From Mugil cephalus (taxonomy: Eukaryota > Chordata > Actinopteri > Mugiliformes > Mugilidae), in contig NC_061783.1 in NCBI RefSeq assembly GCF_022458985.1, forward strand, positions 9,268,413 to 9,332,412: a DNA stretch of 64,000 nt, written 5' to 3'. Position 1 is the first letter of the stretch, and the number at the start of each line of letters is the position of its first letter. A program made the translations under genes and the position numbers. The notes beneath the pieces are model-generated. The model was not told the DNA's origin. It saw only the letters and a list, made by a program, of their open reading frames with translations, and ran no database searches. This document shows positions 63,927 through 64,000 of this stretch, one piece after another.

Positions 63927-64000
63927 AGATTGTCATATCAACTTCTCCCCCTATTCCAAAAGAGACTTGGTTGTTTGCGGGACAAGGGGCAACCCACATA

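Overview
The window is part of a vertebrate HOXA cluster with its flanking evx1 gene, most likely the HoxAa cluster of an acanthomorph (spiny-rayed) teleost. It is animal nuclear DNA: the genes have GT-AG introns, 5' homeobox-free first exons and AT-rich spacers with CA/GT microsatellites. The teleost 'Aa' copy is inferred because evx1 and a hox5 gene are both present; the teleost Ab cluster, as I recall it, keeps only groups 2, 9, 10, 11 and 13. Intact hoxa10a and hoxa7a argue against a zebrafish-like ostariophysan, in which neither is retained as a gene in this cluster. Species cannot be told from the sequence alone.

Layout. About 1-14.5 kb: no recognisable gene (3' flank of evx1). 14,717-17,292 (-): evx1 in three exons. 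17.3-25.9 kb: spacer. Then, all on the + strand and in collinear 5'-to-3' order: hoxa13a (25,919-27,364), hoxa11a (36,855-38,554), hoxa10a (44,253-46,445), a miR-196 hairpin (mature strand 47,772-47,793), hoxa9a (50,813-51,965), hoxa7a (55,722-57,247) and hoxa5a (62,410-63,883). No hoxa12, hoxa8 or hoxa6 homeobox is present. hoxa4a and more anterior genes would lie beyond the right edge. Every hox gene has two exons with one phase-1 intron (358 to 1,074 bp). All coding reconstructions are open end to end: 373, 299, 298, 372, 264, 218 and 277 aa for evx1, a13a, a11a, a10a, a9a, a7a and a5a.

How it works together. The genes encode nuclear DNA-binding homeodomain factors that pattern the body axis and appendages (family knowledge). 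The posterior genes a13a, a11a, a10a and a9a have AbdB-type homeodomains; a10a and a9a keep the short NWL tryptophan motif for PBC partners, and a7a and a5a keep a YPWM hexapeptide. evx1 is divergently oriented, as in other vertebrates. miR-196 lies between a10a and a9a. I find five miR-196 seed matches in the 3' UTRs of its two downstream neighbours, three in hoxa9a and two 8-mers in hoxa7a, so the cluster seems to carry its own post-transcriptional repressor circuit.

The most interesting unexplained items are: a strong hairpin at about 31,814-31,867 in the a13a-a11a spacer; a perfect 31-bp palindrome at 49,157-49,187; a promoter-plus-exon-like island at 58.6-59.1 kb, where tetrapods have Hoxa6, ending in a phase-1 splice donor; a CCAAT/GC-box cluster at 30.35-30.55 kb; and a CACGTG element 150-220 bp upstream of the start codon of four of the six hox genes. 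No mobile elements were recognised.
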